Positions 1 to 6,973 of a DNA stretch of 8,204 bases are shown here, piece after piece. Position numbers and translations under genes: made by a program. This stretch comes from Anaerolineaceae bacterium (GTDB taxonomy: Bacteria; Chloroflexota; Anaerolineae; Anaerolineales; Anaerolineaceae): NCBI GenBank assembly GCA_028699715.1, contig JAQVUC010000040.1:1-8204 (forward strand), in the 5' to 3' direction. The first letter of the stretch is position 1, and every line of letters starts with the position of its first letter. Under the pieces are notes generated by a model that did not search any database, was not told the DNA's origin, and worked only from the letters and a program-made list of their open reading frames with translations.

Positions 1-194
1 AATCCAGGCATCAATACTTTCCCGGAGCAATCGATCACATTTTCTGATTCGTATTTCCCAAGCAGATCTTCTTCAAGGCCTGTCTCGACGATTTTATCTG
101 CGAGAACGGCTACGGCACCGGGTTCAAAGATGCGATAATGCGCATCCATGGTCAAAACCACGGCGTTTTTTAATAAATAGTCTACCTTTTGCAT
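1..194 (-). CDS. Amidohydrolase, MtaD/SAH-deaminase-like (N-terminal part only)
   Basis: Only the first 64 codons or so are present; the gene runs off the left edge. The visible protein begins MQKVDYLLKNAVVLTMDA, continues with a GAVAVLADKIVETG segment, and ends near VIDCSGKVLMPG. This is the typical N-terminal beta-sandwich of metal-dependent amidohydrolases, in which 'G..v.PGlin.HtH' begins the metal site just beyond the cut. Within that superfamily, the 'lkna.vlTMd' opening is typical of 5-methylthioadenosine/S-adenosylhomocysteine deaminase and chlorohydrolase-like enzymes, but the substrate cannot be fixed from this piece. The start is supported by AAAGGA five bases upstream of the ATG. 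It lies 18 bp downstream of the cinA stop on the same strand, so the two are probably cotranscribed. Other members of the superfamily, such as guanine or cytosine deaminases, remain possible. Confidence 0.75.
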   Translation of the reverse strand, partial: MQKVDYLLKNAVVLTMDAHYRIFEPGAVAVLADKIVETGLEEDLLGKYESENVIDCSGKVLMPG

Positions 195-212
195 CCCAAT
201 CCTTTCACTTGC

Positions 213-1367
213 TTAGATAAATTTATTGCGGATCAAATCCAGCCCAACATTCAATGCCCAGCGTTTGGCATCTCCGGGAGGTCCCCAATAAATCCTTTGA
301 TATTCTTCTGTATTTTGGTCATCCAGTAAAGCAATATACAATTCTTGTTGATCATTATGTGGAGTCAATACGATCCCTAAAACCAAATCTGCCTGTTTTT
401 TCTCGCGGTATTCGTACATCAAGGTTTTGATGGTTTCATGACCAATGTTGACATCCAAAAGTTCACCGGACAAGTTTTCCGGTCCCAAATGTTCAGAAAG
501 TGCCTGAAATATGATTCCTTCTGTTCCGGTTTCGATGACTGATAACTTGAGCGCGTGTTCCCGTAATAATCGGGAAATGACAGATTGGATCGTATCTTCA
601 TTTTCTCCAAAAATCGCGTTCCTTAATTTTTGGCGGATTTCGAGCAAGACCGGCTCCATCATCTTTTGGGCTTCTTCAGTTGAGTGGGCTTTTGCTGTGA
701 CCCGAACATCAGTTTGACCTGGATGAGCCAACAATCCAACGGTTGGATTGTTCAGGGTTTCCATTTCACCAATTATTTCATCAATGCTGGATTCTCCCAA
801 AGAGATGGTATGAATCACCCAGGGCAGGATGATTTCATCCTGGAGGTTGTAGCGCTTCTTCAGGTAACTGACCACAAAATTGTTCATCAGGTGTTCCATT
901 TCACGTGGGACACCAGGAAGCGAAATCAGCGTTTTGATGCCTAATTCCACCGCGAAGGCCGGCGCTGTGCCGACTTCGTTGCGGATTGCAATGGCATTTT
1001 TAGGCAAAAAAGCTTGGCGTTTGTTGTTTTCGGTAGGTACGCGGTCAAAGAATTTATATCTCTCTGAAATTTGATCCCAAAGTTCTTCCTTATACTCCAA
1101 TGGGACGTTAAAAGTGTCTGCCACTGCCTGGCGGGTGGGGTCGTCAACTGTGGGTCCGAGGCCACCAGTTGTAATGACTATGTCCGCTCGCATAAGGGCT
1201 TCTTGTAAAGTGGTTGTGATCCGTTTGATATTATCGCCAACGGTGGTGAGGCGATATAGATCAACGCCTATGTCTCGTAAAGAGCGGGCGATGAAACGTG
1301 AATTTGTGTCTTGTATTTCACCTAAGAGAAGTTCTGTGCCGATCGTAACAATTTCTGCTACCGTCAT
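213..1367 (-). CDS. cinA: CinA-family protein with intact MoCF-like domain and degenerate C-terminal amidase domain
   Basis: 384 residues. The N-terminal half (about 1-170) is a clear COG1058/MoCF-biosynthesis-like domain: GTELLLGEIQDTNSRF at 10-25, TTGGLGPTVDDPTRQAVA at 67-84 and LPGVPREMEHL at 150-160. In characterised CinA proteins this part hydrolyses ADP-ribose, and the C-terminal PncC domain deamidates nicotinamide mononucleotide in pyridine nucleotide salvage. Here the C-terminal domain (about 255-384) is eroded. The usual ESCTGG motif, which carries the catalytic serine, reads ETGTEG at 279-284, and the familiar YSNEAK and HGAVS segments are not recognisable. The protein is also somewhat shorter than the usual 410-420 residues. 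I infer that the amidase is inactive and the N-terminal activity is retained. AAGGA lies about 7 bases before the ATG. The gene is transcribed divergently from yraN and heads a unit with the downstream amidohydrolase. Confidence 0.93.
   Translation of the reverse strand: MTVAEIVTIGTELLLGEIQDTNSRFIARSLRDIGVDLYRLTTVGDNIKRITTTLQEALMRADIVITTGGLGPTVDDPTRQAVADTFNVPLEYKEELWDQISERYKFFDRVPTENNKRQAFLPKNAIAIRNEVGTAPAFAVELGIKTLISLPGVPREMEHLMNNFVVSYLKKRYNLQDEIILPWVIHTISLGESSIDEIIGEMETLNNPTVGLLAHPGQTDVRVTAKAHSTEEAQKMMEPVLLEIRQKLRNAIFGENEDTIQSVISRLLREHALKLSVIETGTEGIIFQALSEHLGPENLSGELLDVNIGHETIKTLMYEYREKKQADLVLGIVLTPHNDQQELYIALLDDQNTEEYQRIYWGPPGDAKRWALNVGLDLIRNKFI
730..752. repeat. 23-bp near-perfect palindrome inside cinA
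   Basis: Two perfectly complementary 11-base arms, AACAATCCAAC (730-740) and GTTGGATTGTT (742-752), flank one central base. The palindrome lies in the cinA coding sequence where the protein reads NNPTVGLL (residues 206-213), a stretch whose NPTVG core resembles a conserved CinA motif. It could be an operator-like site, an mRNA hairpin, or a coincidence of codon choice. No T-run follows on either strand, so it is not an intrinsic terminator. Confidence 0.55.
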
Positions 1368-1395
1368 TTATGAATCCTTATGGAATTATTTCTCG

Positions 1396-1492
1396 TTGAA
1401 TACATCCGAGATAGTTCAGATTATTTTATCTTAAAATCACTGTTAAGAGTTGCCAGAGACAATTTAATATTAGAATGTCTAAAGGGTATACT
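1396..1492 (+). promoter_or_regulatory. Candidate promoter region for yraN-miaA (divergent from cinA)
   Basis: The cinA-yraN gap is AT-rich and must hold divergent promoters. On the plus strand one candidate is TTGAAT (1396-1401), a 17-base spacer, then GATTAT (1419-1424). A second is TATACT (1487-1492), only six bases before the ATG at 1499; its upstream -35 region (1464-1469, TTAATA) is poor. A third weak pairing is TTGCCA (1450-1455) with TAGAAT (1471-1476), spacer 15. None is decisive. I see no convincing -35/-10 pair for cinA on the minus strand; TAAAAT-like stretches near 1420-1435 are the best available. Confidence 0.35.
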
Positions 1493-1498
1493 GTTCTA

Positions 1499-1885
1499 AT
1501 GAGTAAAAAATCCGGTTATCGAAAATCATTGGGGTCCTGGGGAGAGGACTATGCCGTAAGCTGGTTGGCAGCCAAGGGTTACCATTTGATTGAGAAGAAT
1601 TACCACAGCCGCTATGGTGAAATTGATTTGATCATGAAAGCTGATGGGCATCTGACAGCCATAGAAGTTAAAACCCGCAAGTCTGATGCTTATGGGATAG
1701 CTGAATTTAGCATCACAAAGAAGAAATACCTGGCTATCCAAAAAACGATGCAGGTCTACTTTGAATCAAAACCTGAGTTTGACGGTCAGTGGCAGCTTGA
1801 TGTTATCGTGATCGAAGCGGCCAACTCCAAAGAACCTGTAGTTTTGCATTACGAAAACGTCAATCTGGAATATTTGAATGAGTGA
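1499..1885 (+). CDS. yraN: UPF0102 / YraN-family endonuclease-like protein
   Basis: 128 residues from this start. It matches the small YraN (UPF0102) family, which has the PD-(D/E)XK nuclease fold and resembles archaeal Holliday-junction resolvases. The motif set is complete: [17 protein letters not shown] near the N-terminus (Glu16), YGEIDLI with Asp43, and IEVKTR with Glu56 and Lys58, which together make the expected metal site. The cellular role of the family is not firmly established; a DNA repair or recombination role is inferred from the fold. An in-frame ATG at 1475 would add eight residues but has no Shine-Dalgarno. I prefer 1499 because it places the conserved glycine near residue 12, as is usual, although its AAAGGG (1481-1486) is rather far away. 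The 3' end overlaps the miaA start by 8 bp, implying translational coupling. Confidence 0.88.
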   Translation: MSKKSGYRKSLGSWGEDYAVSWLAAKGYHLIEKNYHSRYGEIDLIMKADGHLTAIEVKTRKSDAYGIAEFSITKKKYLAIQKTMQVYFESKPEFDGQWQLDVIVIEAANSKEPVVLHYENVNLEYLNE

Positions 1886-2828
1886 ATTAAAGCAGAATTT
1901 GATCATGCTGATCGGTCCGACAGCGTCTGGTAAAACAAGCCTGGCTATCCAGCTTGCTGAAAGACTGTCAAGCGAAATCATATCCGCCGATTCGCGTTAC
2001 TTGTACCGGCAGTTGAATATTGGCACAGCGAAACCAACAAACGAAGAACTTTCACGTGTAAAACACCACCTGATAGATTGCGCGGATCTGGATCAACCCT
2101 GGAGCATTGGAGAGTATAAGAAAGCAGCTGAAGCAGTCATTCGCCAATTGAATGAGGAAAATAAAATCCCCATTCTATCGGGCGGTACAGGCCAGTACAT
2201 CCGGGCAATCAGTCAGAACTGGCAGATCCCTGAATTTGAAGCCGATCACCAATTGAGAGAGTCGATCGAAAAGACAGGCAATCAAATCGGTTTTGAGAAG
2301 CTATTTGAGGAATTAGCCATTCTGGACCCAGAAGCGGCAAAATTCATCGATTTTCAGAACCACAGGCGAGTTATACGGGCTTGGGAAGTGATCCTCAGCA
2401 CCGGTATGCGCTTTTCGGAATTGAGAACAAAGGATGATTCTCCCTATCATCTTTTGACGCTTGGATTGGAGTGGCCGCGCAATTTACTTTATGAGCGAAT
2501 TGACCAACGGGTGGAAGAAATGATTGGACAAGGATTTGTAGAAGAAGTCCAGACTTTACTCGATCAAGGCTACCACAAGGATCTGATCAAAATGCGCGTT
2601 ATTGGCTACAGCGATTTGATTGAGTTTCTTGATGGAAAAATTTCACTGGATGAAGCTATCCGATTGATCAAAAGCAACACCCATAAATTTGTCCGCCGAC
2701 AAGCGAATTGGTTTAAACCGACCGATCCAAAAATTCACTGGCTTAACGCACAAGATCCAGCTATTCTGGAAAAAACGCTGGATCTTGTAAAAGACTATTT
2801 TGGTTCAGATTTTACGCACCGAGCATAG
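1878..2828 (+). CDS. miaA: tRNA dimethylallyltransferase MiaA
   Basis: 316 residues, the normal length for MiaA, which transfers a dimethylallyl group from DMAPP to N6 of A37 in tRNAs reading UNN codons. The P-loop GPTASGKTS is at 13-21, the catalytic-region aspartate is in SADSRYLYR (Asp38), and NIGTAKP follows at 47-53. HHLID lies at 63-67, SGGTGQYI at 101-108, [10 protein letters not shown] at 162-171, [18 protein letters not shown] at 207-224, [12 protein letters not shown] at 242-253 and the terminal RRQANWFK at 273-280. The motif usually written DSMQVYR reads DSRYLYR here, a subfamily variation rather than a defect. The ATG overlaps the end of yraN. The gene converges on ftsH, and the last 17 bp overlap the end of that gene with no terminator hairpin between them. 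Confidence 0.97.
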   Translation: MSELKQNLIMLIGPTASGKTSLAIQLAERLSSEIISADSRYLYRQLNIGTAKPTNEELSRVKHHLIDCADLDQPWSIGEYKKAAEAVIRQLNEENKIPILSGGTGQYIRAISQNWQIPEFEADHQLRESIEKTGNQIGFEKLFEELAILDPEAAKFIDFQNHRRVIRAWEVILSTGMRFSELRTKDDSPYHLLTLGLEWPRNLLYERIDQRVEEMIGQGFVEEVQTLLDQGYHKDLIKMRVIGYSDLIEFLDGKISLDEAIRLIKSNTHKFVRRQANWFKPTDPKIHWLNAQDPAILEKTLDLVKDYFGSDFTHRA

Positions 2829-4677
2829 GAATGCCCTGGTTCTTTTCCACCGGGGTGGGGAAGATTGCGGCAAATTCCTCAGCTGAAAGTGTTTCAACCT
2901 CCAACAATTTTTCGGCAACTTCTACCAGTTTGTCCTGGTGTTGGGTCAGGATCTCTTTAGCTTTGTTGTAGGCTTGACTTACGATCTCCTGCACTTCGCT
3001 GTCAATGCTTTGAGCCACAAGTTCGGAATAATCTCTTTGTTCCGAGATTTCCCGGCCAAGGAACACGAGCTCTTCTTTTTGCCCGTACACCATCGGTCCC
3101 AATTTATCACTCATGCCAAGGCGGGTGACCATCTTACGAGCTAGTTTTGTGACTCTTTCAATATCATTTGAGGCACCAGAAGTGATGTCATCAAACATGA
3201 TCTCTTCAGCTGCCCTTCCACCCAATAGAGTCACCATCTCAGAGAAAATTTTCTTTTTGGATTCCAAAACCCGGTCTTCAATAGGCAGGGACATGGTGAA
3301 TCCACCAGCCATACCACGGGAAATGATTGAAACCTTTTGAACCGGATCGCCTTCAGGAAGCGAAGTTGTCACAATAGCGTGACCAGCCTCATGGTAAGCG
3401 ATGATTTTCTTTTCGTTCGGATTAATCAAACGGCTTTTCCTTTCCGGTCCGGCAATGACTCTTTCAATTGACTCCTCAAATTCAGAGCGGGTAATGATCT
3501 TTTTGTTGCGGCGCGCGGCTAAAATGGCAGCCTCGTTGACCAGGTTCTCAAGGTCAGCGCCTACAAAGCCCGGAGTAGAACGGGCAATTTCGCCCAAATC
3601 TACACTTGAATCAATCGGTTTTCCTTTTGCGTGAACTTTCAATATTTCTTCCCGTCCGTTTTTGTCAGGTCGGTCCAACATGACCCTGCGGTCAAAGCGG
3701 CCAGGACGCAAAAGCGCCGGGTCCAAAATATCAGGGCGGTTTGTGGCGGCAATGACGATCACATTAGTGTCGGTGTCAAAACCGTCCATCTCAACCAGTA
3801 ATTGGTTAAGAGTCTGTTCACGCTCATCGTGACTTCCACCTAAACCAGCACCACGGTGACGGCCGACGGCATCAATTTCGTCAACAAAGACGATACAAGG
3901 AGAATGTTTTTTGGCTTCATCAAAAAGATCTCTCACCCGACTGGCGCCGACCCCAACAAACATTTCTACAAATTCAGAACCAGAAATGGAGAAAAATGGC
4001 ACGCCAGCTTCTCCAGAAACTGCTTTAGCCATCAAGGTTTTCCCGGTACCAGGAGAGCCCACCAGCAAAACGCCTTTGGGGATTCGAGCTCCCAAGGCAA
4101 TGAACTTCTGGGGTTCTTTTAAGAATTCAACCACTTCCTGAAGTTCTTCTTTGGCTTCATCCACACCAGCCACATCCGCGAAAGTCACAGTGGGGTGCTC
4201 ACCAGTGAGCATCTTGGCTTTGGATTTACCAAAAGCCATAGCGGCATTGTTTGACCCTTGCGCCTGTCTGAAGAAGACAAACAGCAAAAAACCCATCAGG
4301 ATGAATGGCAAAAAGTTCAACAAGAGTGTTAAGGCATTCGTCCAAAAACCTGGCAATACAATGTCAATATCCAGTTCCGGATCACGCAATTTTTCAGGTG
4401 AAACACCCAGAACGACCAGTTGATCGATCAGACCGCTGTTTGGATCCTTGGCTGAGACAGTGGCAGCTTTGTCAGTCAGGTCTTTGTAGGTAACGTAAAT
4501 ATCGTCACCCTCGACTTCAATTTTTGCTACCTGGTCGGCCTCAATATCAGCAGCAAGCTGGTTGATAGGGATGGTTTGCGTCCCAAAGGCTTGTTGTTGT
4601 ACTCCATAGAACACCATCGCGACGATCGAAAAGAGCAAGAGCGCCGAGATGAAAAAAGATTGATTTCGTGTTTTCAA
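2812..4677 (-). CDS. ftsH: ATP-dependent zinc metalloprotease FtsH
   Basis: 621 residues from the TTG start at 4677. FtsH is a membrane-anchored hexameric AAA+ protease that degrades misfolded membrane proteins and regulatory proteins. Two membrane segments, at about 8-27 and 113-136, flank a small extracytoplasmic domain. The AAA module carries Walker A GSPGTGKT (207-214), pore loop FVGVGAS (240-246), Walker B IVFVDEID (262-269) and the second region of homology [20 protein letters not shown] (311-330). The M41 peptidase has the zinc motif HEAGH (429-433) and the third-ligand aspartate in [10 protein letters not shown] (Asp505). Reading upstream to another TTG at 4713 would add 12 residues, but that codon sits at the predicted transcription start and has no Shine-Dalgarno. 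The 4677 start has GGAGG five bases before it and gives a normal short cytoplasmic N-terminus. All catalytic residues are intact. Confidence 0.97.
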   Translation of the reverse strand: MKTRNQSFFISALLLFSIVAMVFYGVQQQAFGTQTIPINQLAADIEADQVAKIEVEGDDIYVTYKDLTDKAATVSAKDPNSGLIDQLVVLGVSPEKLRDPELDIDIVLPGFWTNALTLLLNFLPFILMGFLLFVFFRQAQGSNNAAMAFGKSKAKMLTGEHPTVTFADVAGVDEAKEELQEVVEFLKEPQKFIALGARIPKGVLLVGSPGTGKTLMAKAVSGEAGVPFFSISGSEFVEMFVGVGASRVRDLFDEAKKHSPCIVFVDEIDAVGRHRGAGLGGSHDEREQTLNQLLVEMDGFDTDTNVIVIAATNRPDILDPALLRPGRFDRRVMLDRPDKNGREEILKVHAKGKPIDSSVDLGEIARSTPGFVGADLENLVNEAAILAARRNKKIITRSEFEESIERVIAGPERKSRLINPNEKKIIAYHEAGHAIVTTSLPEGDPVQKVSIISRGMAGGFTMSLPIEDRVLESKKKIFSEMVTLLGGRAAEEIMFDDITSGASNDIERVTKLARKMVTRLGMSDKLGPMVYGQKEELVFLGREISEQRDYSELVAQSIDSEVQEIVSQAYNKAKEILTQHQDKLVEVAEKLLEVETLSAEEFAAIFPTPVEKNQGIPMLGA

Positions 4678-4682
4678 TACTA

Positions 4683-4687
4683 CCTCC
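4683..4687 (-). promoter_or_regulatory. Shine-Dalgarno deciding the ftsH TTG start
   Basis: On the minus strand GGAGG is followed by five bases (TAGTA) and then TTG at 4677-4675. This is an optimal ribosome binding site and the main reason for choosing the non-ATG start over the in-frame TTG at 4713. Confidence 0.9.
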
Positions 4688-4719
4688 GTGTTGAGGACGT
4701 AATTAAACGCCAACTTTAG

Positions 4720-4725
4720 ATTATA
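4720..4725 (-). promoter_or_regulatory. ftsH promoter, extended -10 box
   Basis: Minus-strand TGG-TATAAT: a consensus -10 hexamer with the TGn extension. The hexamer 17 bases upstream (CAAAGC) does not resemble TTGACA, so this is an extended -10 promoter with a weak -35. Transcription would start near 4713, giving a leader of about 36 bases before the TTG at 4677. Confidence 0.8.
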
Positions 4726-4730
4726 CCAAT

Positions 4731-4746
4731 AAGCAATGAGTTGCTT
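4731..4746. promoter_or_regulatory. Inverted repeat over the ftsH -35 region, possible operator
   Basis: AAGCAA (4731-4736), TGAG, TTGCTT (4741-4746): a perfect 6-bp inverted repeat with a four-base centre. It lies five bases upstream of the -10 box and overlaps the expected -35 position of ftsH. No T-run follows on either strand, so it is a poor terminator for the efp unit. An operator for a repressor or activator of ftsH is an inference from position. Confidence 0.45.
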
Positions 4747-4785
4747 TGCTGAGAACCCACCCTGTAGGTGCTTTCTGATGCAATT

Positions 4786-5106
4786 CTAATAATCGCCCAA
4801 AGTGGCGTTTTCGTGGCAGTGTCCACAACCAACATTCGGATCCCTGACAGGTTGGTGGACTTTTGAGCAGTAGGCCTTCACTTTGATTCTGTTTTTGAAT
4901 AGGAATTTATGAATGAATACCGAGTAAACCAGGTTCTCGCAGGAGTTGTTTCTTAAATAATCCGGTAAGGGGCAATCTTTACAGAAACTGGAATTCCAAA
5001 TTTTTTTATCCTCGGGATTGCTCAAAGCCCGACATTCCTCAAAATTACGGCCGCGATAGTAATCTGCATAAAAGAATTTACATTCGCGGCCATCTGGGAT
5101 TTTCAT
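4786..5106 (-). CDS. Small eight-cysteine protein of unknown function, coupled to efp
   Basis: 106 residues that I do not recognise as a named family. Eight cysteines stand at 9, 25, 42, 45, 56, 80, 94 and 97, including two CxxC pairs (CKDC 42-45 and CGHC 94-97) and a CPLPDYLRNNSC segment (45-56). Histidines at 66, 84 and 98 could also bind metal. There is no signal peptide and no membrane segment, so it is probably cytoplasmic and holds zinc (two sites would fit eight cysteines) or an iron-sulfur cluster. The ATG is only 6 bp after the efp stop, with no terminator between, so it is cotranscribed and probably translationally coupled to efp. The regular cysteine pattern, basic middle segment and tight linkage argue for a real gene. 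A role connected with EF-P or translation is a guess from position only. Confidence 0.8.
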   Translation of the reverse strand: MKIPDGRECKFFYADYYRGRNFEECRALSNPEDKKIWNSSFCKDCPLPDYLRNNSCENLVYSVFIHKFLFKNRIKVKAYCSKVHQPVRDPNVGCGHCHENATLGDY

Positions 5107-5112
5107 AAAAAA

Positions 5113-5670
5113 TTAAACCCGGGTCAGATACTCACCAGTACGGGTATCCACGCGGATGATATCACCCGTATTGACAAAGGCCGGCACCTGCACCTTTAAT
5201 CCGGTGTCAGTGATCACTGGCTTGGTCAGACCTGTGGCGGTGTTACCTCTGGCAGCAGGATCGGCTGTAACAACTTCCAAATCCACACTGGTTGGTAGTT
5301 CAACATCCAGTGGTTCGTTGCCAAAAAAGGTCAGTTTTACATCCATATTTTCTTTCAAAAAGCCTTCATATTCAGTAACGAGAGAAGCTGGAACTGTGGG
5401 TTGTTCAAACGTGTCCGTGTCCATAAAGTAGAAGAAATTCTCATCCCGGTACAAGTACTGTACATTGTGGTAATCCAGGCGAATATCCTGAACCCGATCA
5501 CTTGAAATAAATGTCATATCGAGTGTTGTACCTTTGCGTAAGTCACGGGCTTTGATCCGAATAGTAGCTGAACCGCGTCCAGGCTTGTTGTGTGAATATT
5601 CCAGAACCTTGTAAAGGTTGCTGTCGAGTTGAAAAGTTACGCCTTTTCTCAGTTCATTGACGTCAATCAT
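5113..5670 (-). CDS. efp: Translation elongation factor P
   Basis: 185 residues, the standard EF-P length. EF-P binds between the P and E sites and relieves ribosome stalling at polyproline. The KOW-like domain I (about 1-64) has the tip loop NKPGRGSATIRIKARDLRKG (28-47), OB domain II follows, and domain III ends with the family signature TGLKVQVPAFVNTGDIIRVD and RTGEYLTRV. The tip residue that is lysine in E. coli is Arg32 here. Arginine is rhamnosylated by EarP in some proteobacteria, but no earP, epmA or epmB is visible in the window. Start: GAGGT five bases before the ATG. A consensus promoter lies 37-65 bp upstream, and the eight-cysteine gene follows 6 bp downstream. Confidence 0.97.
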   Translation of the reverse strand: MIDVNELRKGVTFQLDSNLYKVLEYSHNKPGRGSATIRIKARDLRKGTTLDMTFISSDRVQDIRLDYHNVQYLYRDENFFYFMDTDTFEQPTVPASLVTEYEGFLKENMDVKLTFFGNEPLDVELPTSVDLEVVTADPAARGNTATGLTKPVITDTGLKVQVPAFVNTGDIIRVDTRTGEYLTRV

Positions 5671-5706
5671 AAAATACCTCTTTCATCCTTGAAACATAAC
5701 CCACGA

Positions 5707-5735
5707 ATTATAGCCGAAGTCAGGGCACATTACAA
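5707..5735 (-). promoter_or_regulatory. efp promoter
   Basis: Minus strand: -35 TTGTAA (5735-5730), a 17-base spacer and a consensus -10 TATAAT (5712-5707). Transcription should start near 5700, giving a leader of about 30 bases that includes the GAGGT ribosome binding site. It should drive both efp and the eight-cysteine gene. Confidence 0.82.
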
Positions 5736-5763
5736 ATAATTTTCAATTTTTTCAGTATCTATG

Positions 5764-5793
5764 TTGAGGGTTTTCGGTTATAACAAGTATAAA
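5764..5793 (+). promoter_or_regulatory. Promoter for the GNAT-like gene
   Basis: Plus strand: -35 TTGAGG (5764-5769), an 18-base spacer and -10 TATAAA (5788-5793). The predicted start is near 5800, with a leader of about 25 bases before the ATG at 5826. It lies back to back with the efp promoter; the two -35 boxes are about 28 bp apart. Confidence 0.6.
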
Positions 5794-5825
5794 TTTTATT
5801 GCCGTACTAAGAAATTGGAGATTTT

Positions 5826-6956
5826 ATGATCCAAATTATTGAAGTAACCAGTAAGTCTTTGCAAAAAGAATTCGTTGAGTTCCAATATTCTCATTACAAA
5901 GACTGCCAATATTTTGTTCCACCATTCAAGTCTGATATTTACACCATGATGAACAAAAAGAAACATCCTTTCTATGAGCATTCAGACTCTGATTTTTTCC
6001 TGGCGAAAAGAGGCGGCCAGGTGGTGGGTCGGATAGCCGCTCTTGAAAACAAACCTTTCAATCAATATCATGGCACAAAAGACAGTGAATTTTATCTGTT
6101 TGAATGTATCAACGATCAGGAAGTTGCCAATTCCTTGTTTGATACAGTGGCGCAGTGGTCAAAAGCTCGAAATCTCAATCGTATTGTGGGACCCAAGGGT
6201 TACGGTCCCCTTGATGGATATGGGATCCAGATTGAAGGCTTTGAGCACCGACAGATGATGAACATGATGAACTATAACTATCCGTATTATCAGAAATTGG
6301 TTGAAGCCTATGGATTTGAAAAGGAAGTTGACTTTATTTCCAGCTATCTGGCTCCGCAAGATTTTGAGTTACCAGAGAAAATAAAGCGGGCGGTGGAAAT
6401 CGTGCATAAGCGAGGTTCGCTGCGAATCATGAACTTTCGCAATAAAAAAGAAATCCTGGAATGGAAATACAAAATCAAAGAAGCCTATAACAGTGCATTC
6501 ATACATAACTGGGAATACTATCCGCTCAGTGATCGGGAACTTGATTACGCTGTGGATAACGCGATCCAGGTAGTGATCCCTGAGTTGTTACAGATCATTT
6601 TGAACCAGGATGACGACATTGTGGGTTTTGTGCTTCCGTTTCCGGATGTTTCCGCCGCAATGCAAAAAAACAAAGGTAAACTGGGACCAATCGAACTCTT
6701 CCGCTTGCTGCGTGAACTCAAGACCACCGAGTGGCTTGACTTCAATGGCATTGGGATTTTGCCGGAATACCAGGGCATGGGAGGTAACGCCTTAATTTTT
6801 GACGCGCTTTTGAGAGCAACCAAATCGAACAAGCGCTTTATTCACTCAGAACTGACACAAGTGGCAGAAACAGCCAAACAGATGCGCAGAGACCTGGAGA
6901 ACCTGGGAGTTCACTACTATAAGAACCACAGGGTCTATAAAAAGCATCTCGATTAA
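5826..6956 (+). CDS. GNAT-like N-acyltransferase family protein, YghO-type
   Basis: 376 residues. The sequence fits a widespread family of large GNAT-like proteins (E. coli YghO is one) whose substrate is unknown to me. The N-terminal part has the typical 'FVPPF...HPFYEHSDSDFFLAKRGG' layout (30-64), VVGRIAALENK (66-76) and an acidic FECIND segment (92-97), followed by GPKGYGPLDGYGIQIEGF (122-139) and a YNYPYYQKLVEAYGF region (149-163). The C-terminal half holds GIGILPEYQGMGGNALIF (308-325), which resembles the acyl-CoA pyrophosphate-binding loop (motif A) of GNAT enzymes. Acyltransferase activity is an inference, and its acceptor cannot be read from sequence. Start: GGAG five bases before the ATG. 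It stands alone between a divergent efp and a tRNA on the opposite strand. No signal peptide or membrane segment is seen. Confidence 0.85.
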   Translation: MIQIIEVTSKSLQKEFVEFQYSHYKDCQYFVPPFKSDIYTMMNKKKHPFYEHSDSDFFLAKRGGQVVGRIAALENKPFNQYHGTKDSEFYLFECINDQEVANSLFDTVAQWSKARNLNRIVGPKGYGPLDGYGIQIEGFEHRQMMNMMNYNYPYYQKLVEAYGFEKEVDFISSYLAPQDFELPEKIKRAVEIVHKRGSLRIMNFRNKKEILEWKYKIKEAYNSAFIHNWEYYPLSDRELDYAVDNAIQVVIPELLQIILNQDDDIVGFVLPFPDVSAAMQKNKGKLGPIELFRLLRELKTTEWLDFNGIGILPEYQGMGGNALIFDALLRATKSNKRFIHSELTQVAETAKQMRRDLENLGVHYYKNHRVYKKHLD

Positions 6957-6973
6957 GATTTCACAAAACATAT

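Noticed and set aside
1114..1434. Plus-strand open frame of 106 codons opposite cinA
   Set aside because: It is antisense to the conserved N-terminal domain of CinA, its protein resembles no family, and it has no ribosome binding site.
4151..4423. Plus-strand open frames opposite the ftsH N-terminal region (also 3856-4141)
   Set aside because: These are shadows of a fully conserved ftsH frame, low in complexity and rich in Ser/Lys/Pro, with no supporting motifs.
4752..4772. Short CACC/GGTG hairpin between the eight-cysteine gene and ftsH as a terminator
   Set aside because: The stem is only four base pairs and no T-run follows on either strand, so it is not supported as a terminator for the efp unit.
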